Shown: positions 60,958 to 64,000 of the stretch, one piece after another
Numbering within the stretch: position 1 is the stretch's first letter
Layout of the letters: every line of letters begins with the position of its first letter
From: Bradyrhizobium sp. AZCC 1719
GTDB lineage: Bacteria; Pseudomonadota; Alphaproteobacteria; Rhizobiales; Xanthobacteraceae
Reading direction: 5' to 3'
Assembly (NCBI RefSeq): GCF_036924525.1
Contig: NZ_JAZHRU010000001.1
Span: 4,679,001-4,743,000, forward strand
Length of the DNA stretch: 64,000 nucleotides
The notes under the pieces: model-generated
What the model was told of the DNA's origin: nothing
The model's database searches: none
What the model saw: only the letters and a program-made list of their open reading frames with translations
Program-made: the position numbers and the translations under genes

Positions 60958-63408
60958 TCACCCGAATTCACCATGTGAGAAGTCGAACTTGGCCAGCGCT
61001 TCACCTGGGTTACGATAGGTGTCGCCCTTGCCGCCGTCGTCGGACGGCTTGGGGTCGCAATTGTCCTTCTGCGGCTGACAGTCGTCGTTCTTGGCGTCCT
61101 TCCAGCCACCATCTTGCTTGGAGTACTCGCCCTTGCCGTCTTTCGAGCGGTCGACCTTCCCGGCATGCTTCGAATAGTCGCCCTTGCGGCCGTCGTCGGA
61201 GCAGTCGTCGTGGCCCTGCGCGACCTTGGTCGATTGCGCACCTTCGGCGGCAAACCCGGTGAGACCAGCATCGCGCGCAGGCGCCGCTGCTGGCCCGCCG
61301 CCTGTAACTCCGACCTGCAGCGGCCGGGCCGCCGTGGCAAGATGGATGATCATATCCGCTCCGTGGGTGATTTCGGGTCGGTGTGCTATACTCACGCGCG
61401 TCATATCTAGATGCCGGAGATTGGCATTGATTTCTTTTTCCTTGTCGGTGTCCAGATGTGCCGTGCCCTCGTCCAGAAACAGGATCTTTGGTCGACGATA
61501 GAGCGCGCGCGCAAGCAGTACTCGCTGTTTCTGCCCGCTGGATAATGAGCTTCCCATGTCACCGATGAGGCTGTTGTAGCTCATCGGCATTGCCATGATA
61601 TCATCGTGAATGCCGGCAATCTGCGCACACTCGATCATCCGTTTCTGATCGAATGTTGTCTCAAAAAAGCAGATGTTGTCGGCGATAGATCCTGACAGCA
61701 ATTGATCCTCCTGCATCACCGCGCCGATTTGTTCGCGATAAACGCGTGGTCCGATCTGGCCTAGCGGAAAGCCGTCGATCAGGACCTCCCCGCCCGTTGG
61801 CTCGAGTAGCCCAAGCATAATCTTGACTAGAGTTGTCTTGCCGCAGCCGGAAGGTCCCATGATCGTCACGAATTGTCCCGGAGCAACGCACAGATTGACG
61901 TTGTTAAGAATCAGAGGCTCTCCTTCTGCATAGCGGAAGCACACGTTGCGCAGTTCGATCGCGCCGCGCATCGGTCGCATATACGACAGATCCTGGTCGT
62001 GCCCCCGCTCGAGTGGGGTGAGCGCAATATCGGCGAGGCGTTCTAGGTGCAGTCCAATAATGCGCAGCTCCACCAGCTTCTCAATCAGCAGCGCTGTCCG
62101 TTCGGCGAACTGCAGCTTGTAGCTGACGAACGCGAATATCATGCCAACCGAGATTAGGTTGTCTAGTGCGAGGCGAGCGGCGAGGTAGATTGTGATTACG
62201 TTCTCCAGGCCGAATATCGTGTCGTTGATCGCTTTGAAGCTGATTCTCGCCCGGCCTAGCCGCACGTTGGCATTTACGTATTCAGCATAGCGGTTCAGCC
62301 ACTGGCTCTCCCGCTCGTTCTCTCGGTTGAGCAGCTTCAGGCTCTGCACCGCCCGCACGGTTTCGATGAAGGTGGAGTTTTCCTGTGCCTTGCTGTGAAT
62401 GGCCGCTTCGCTCCGTTGTCGGAACATCCTGAAGAGAGCTAGTCGCAAAGCGGCGTACAGCGCGGACGCCAACAGGACGACAAATCCGAGTTGGACGCTG
62501 TATGCGAACATCAACGCCAGCATCAACACCGACATGAGACCGTCGATCAAGCCCGTGATCAGTCCCTCCGCGAGCATGTTGCGGATAGGCTCGATCGAGC
62601 CGAAGCGCGACAGGATGTCGCCGATGTGCCGCTTTTCGAAAAAGGAGAGTGGCAAACGCACCAGATGATGAAACAGCCGGGCGCCGATCTGAAAGCTCAG
62701 CGTGTTCTGCAGAATAAGAACAATGAACGAGCGGGTCGCGGTCGACGCGACTTTGATCAGGACGAGTAGCGCGAATCCAAGCCCGAGTACGAGCAGAAGA
62801 TCGACGTCGCCTCTGGCGATGACCTCGTCAACCGTGAGCTGCATGTAGAAAGGAGCGGCGAGGATAAGGATCTCGATGACCACCGAGAGAACCAATATTT
62901 GCGTCAAGACATGAGAGTTTCCCCTCATTCCGCTCCAGAATGCTGAGAACGGTAATCGCACTCTCTGATCTGTGCAGCAGAACTCTTCAGTGGGTGAGAG
63001 TTCAAGCACGACTCCGGTGAGATGTCTCGATGCTTCGGTGATGGGAAACCATTTCTCGCCGGCGGCCGGATCGTGAACTACGATCCCGTTCTTCTTGCAC
63101 GCCTTCAGGACAACGAAATGATCCATGTCCCAGTGCAGGATAGCCGGAAGACGCAGTTGGCACAGATGGTCAACCTCGATTCGCAGCGGCCGGCATGCCA
63201 GGCCCAGGTGAGCCGCTATCTCCATGAGGTCGCGGAGAGTGACACCCTTCAGCGAGATTGCGTACCGCCGCCGCAGGCTATTCATGTCGGTTCGATGGCC
63301 ATGATAGGACGCTACCATGGCAAGGCATGCCAGCCCGCATTCCGCTGCCTCTGTCTGCCTGATGACCGGGAGGAACCCGCGTCCGCTGAAGTTCAATAGC
63401 GCCTGCAT
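60958..63408 (-). CDS. C39-peptidase ABC exporter with an unusual tail
   Basis: The 816-residue product is a bacteriocin-type exporter. The N-terminal C39 peptidase (about 15-135) has catalytic Cys24 in QTEAAECGLA, His97 in DMDHFVVL and the Asp in VHDPAAG. Six transmembrane segments span about 165-450. The ATPase has Walker A GPSGCGKTTLVK (about 515) and signature LSSGQKQRVLLARAL (about 622). It should cut double-glycine leaders and export the peptide with the HlyD partner encoded just upstream. The last ~110 residues are an odd Asp/Lys/Gly/Ser-rich, Cys-containing tail (DGRKGDYSKHAGKVDRSKDG; KGEYSKQDGGWKDAKNDDC) not expected in the family. ATG 63408 was chosen; the HlyD gene ends 4 bp before it. 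Confidence 0.9.
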   Translation of the reverse strand: MQALLNFSGRGFLPVIRQTEAAECGLACLAMVASYHGHRTDMNSLRRRYAISLKGVTLRDLMEIAAHLGLACRPLRIEVDHLCQLRLPAILHWDMDHFVVLKACKKNGIVVHDPAAGEKWFPITEASRHLTGVVLELSPTEEFCCTDQRVRLPFSAFWSGMRGNSHVLTQILVLSVVIEILILAAPFYMQLTVDEVIARGDVDLLLVLGLGFALLVLIKVASTATRSFIVLILQNTLSFQIGARLFHHLVRLPLSFFEKRHIGDILSRFGSIEPIRNMLAEGLITGLIDGLMSVLMLALMFAYSVQLGFVVLLASALYAALRLALFRMFRQRSEAAIHSKAQENSTFIETVRAVQSLKLLNRENERESQWLNRYAEYVNANVRLGRARISFKAINDTIFGLENVITIYLAARLALDNLISVGMIFAFVSYKLQFAERTALLIEKLVELRIIGLHLERLADIALTPLERGHDQDLSYMRPMRGAIELRNVCFRYAEGEPLILNNVNLCVAPGQFVTIMGPSGCGKTTLVKIMLGLLEPTGGEVLIDGFPLGQIGPRVYREQIGAVMQEDQLLSGSIADNICFFETTFDQKRMIECAQIAGIHDDIMAMPMSYNSLIGDMGSSLSSGQKQRVLLARALYRRPKILFLDEGTAHLDTDKEKEINANLRHLDMTRVSIAHRPEITHGADMIIHLATAARPLQVGVTGGGPAAAPARDAGLTGFAAEGAQSTKVAQGHDDCSDDGRKGDYSKHAGKVDRSKDGKGEYSKQDGGWKDAKNDDCQPQKDNCDPKPSDDGGKGDTYRNPGEALAKFDFSHGEFG

Positions 63409-63412
63409 ACGG

Positions 63413-64000
63413 CTACATCCTTGCGCTAAACACCGGATCAAGCAGCCACCTCATCAGCGAGCGCTGCTCAAGAATCACGTCGGCCTTGAGCAGCATGCCT
63501 GGCTGAAGCGGCGTCTTGAGGCCATAGGCATCGATGTCGGGCCGCTCGGGAGCCACAGTCACGCGGTACGCCGGCTCTTGGAGGGTGATCGGCCCGGTAG
63601 CATCATTGCCGGTCAGGATCGTTTGAGAGACTTTTGTTACGCTGCCGCGGTAGGTGCCGAATTTCTGATAGGGAAATGCATCGTAAAGTATCCTGACCTG
63701 CTGGCCGGGGCGCACGAATCCGAACGCGCGCGTCGGAAAGAACAGCTCCGCCTGCAAGGTCGAATCAAGCGGGATGATTTCGAGCTGCATATGCTTTGGA
63801 TCAGCGACCTTGCCGATACTTGCATGCAGCGCGGACACGCGCCCACTCGTCGGCGCCTTGATAACGTAGGCCCGCCGTCCGTCCACCTCGGCGACGCGCT
63901 GTTCGATCCAGGAGAGATCGCCGCGCAGTACGCGAACCCTCTCTGCGGCGACGATCGGAAGTTGCTCGAGCGTATGCTGGGCATCAGCCAATTGGGTGCG
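63413..64000 (-). CDS. HlyD-family adaptor protein, partial
   Basis: The 3' part of a membrane-fusion-protein gene runs off the right edge of the window. The visible ~195 residues include a coiled-coil end (ADAQHTLEQLPIVAAERVRV), the lipoyl-type segment RAYVIKAPTSGRVSALHASI, and the barrel region VRPGQQVRILYDAFPYQKFG, ending YGLKTPLQPGMLLKADVILE. This adaptor would link the C39 ABC exporter to an outer-membrane channel. The two genes are 4 bp apart in one operon. A peptide substrate gene is not visible within the window and may lie beyond it. Confidence 0.85.
   Translation of the reverse strand, partial: RTQLADAQHTLEQLPIVAAERVRVLRGDLSWIEQRVAEVDGRRAYVIKAPTSGRVSALHASIGKVADPKHMQLEIIPLDSTLQAELFFPTRAFGFVRPGQQVRILYDAFPYQKFGTYRGSVTKVSQTILTGNDATGPITLQEPAYRVTVAPERPDIDAYGLKTPLQPGMLLKADVILEQRSLMRWLLDPVFSARM

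Noticed and set aside
1..64000. tRNA or rRNA genes as an integration target
   Set aside because: I looked for T-loop words and cloverleaf-like arms near both element ends and found none convincing. A tRNA search program would be decisive.

Overview
The window looks like alphaproteobacterial DNA of the Bradyrhizobium / Rhodopseudomonas type (Nitrobacteraceae). The evidence is the high GC content, an NHEJ Ku gene, a CopG regulator paired with a PHB-depolymerase-type esterase, a TctC/Bug binding protein, a zinc-ribbon/cyclase/ATPase regulator and several small proteins of kinds I associate with Bradyrhizobium. This assignment rests on recognising proteins by eye, not on a database search.

Layout. 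(1) 1-2.7 kb, left flank: Ku, an RNase Z-type hydrolase and a TolA-like coiled-coil protein. (2) 2.9-17.4 kb, left half of an integrative and conjugative element (ICE): a large serine recombinase; a maintenance block with ParB-like, DUF736 and DUF932 genes, each behind a long GC-rich leader; a regulatory block with an XRE repressor divergent from a DUF2285 protein, then an activator split over two frames; and a mobilisation block of AlpA-type excisionase (RdfS-like), RepA with three iterons, DUF2840, TraF peptidase and RlxS-like relaxase, closed by a CopG-type protein. (3) 17.4-47.3 kb, mixed cargo: an MFS transporter, a cyclase-ATPase regulator, hydrolases, a formamidase with a TAXI binding protein, a LysR regulator, a TctC protein, a methyltransferase and many small or broken genes. 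Two or three families of ~100-bp intergenic repeats are scattered through it. (4) 47.3-59.0 kb, right half of the ICE: traG, a second copG, then trbB-C-D-E-J-K-L-F-G-I in one tightly overlapping operon. (5) 59.0-64 kb, right flank: a broken SDR gene, an ATP-dependent DNA ligase fragment, an IS1182-like transposase remnant, and a C39-peptidase ABC exporter with its HlyD partner running off the window.

How it works together. The recombinase would integrate and excise the element, with the RdfS-like protein favouring excision. RepA and the iterons would allow limited replication of the excised circle. RlxS nicks and pilots the DNA, TraG couples it to the Trb mating channel, and TraF matures the pilin. 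The regulatory block closely matches the QseC / QseM / FseA / RdfS circuit described for ICEMlSymR7A of Mesorhizobium. The FseA-like activator here appears to need a +1 ribosomal frameshift at a UUU-C site. No traR or traI quorum-sensing gene is visible in the window.

The most interesting points are this compact switch with two perfect 10-bp inverted repeats, the pair of related structured leaders in front of parB and the DUF932 gene, the 30-kb chromosome-like insertion that splits the conjugation genes, and the possible insertion of the whole element between ku and a DNA ligase gene.
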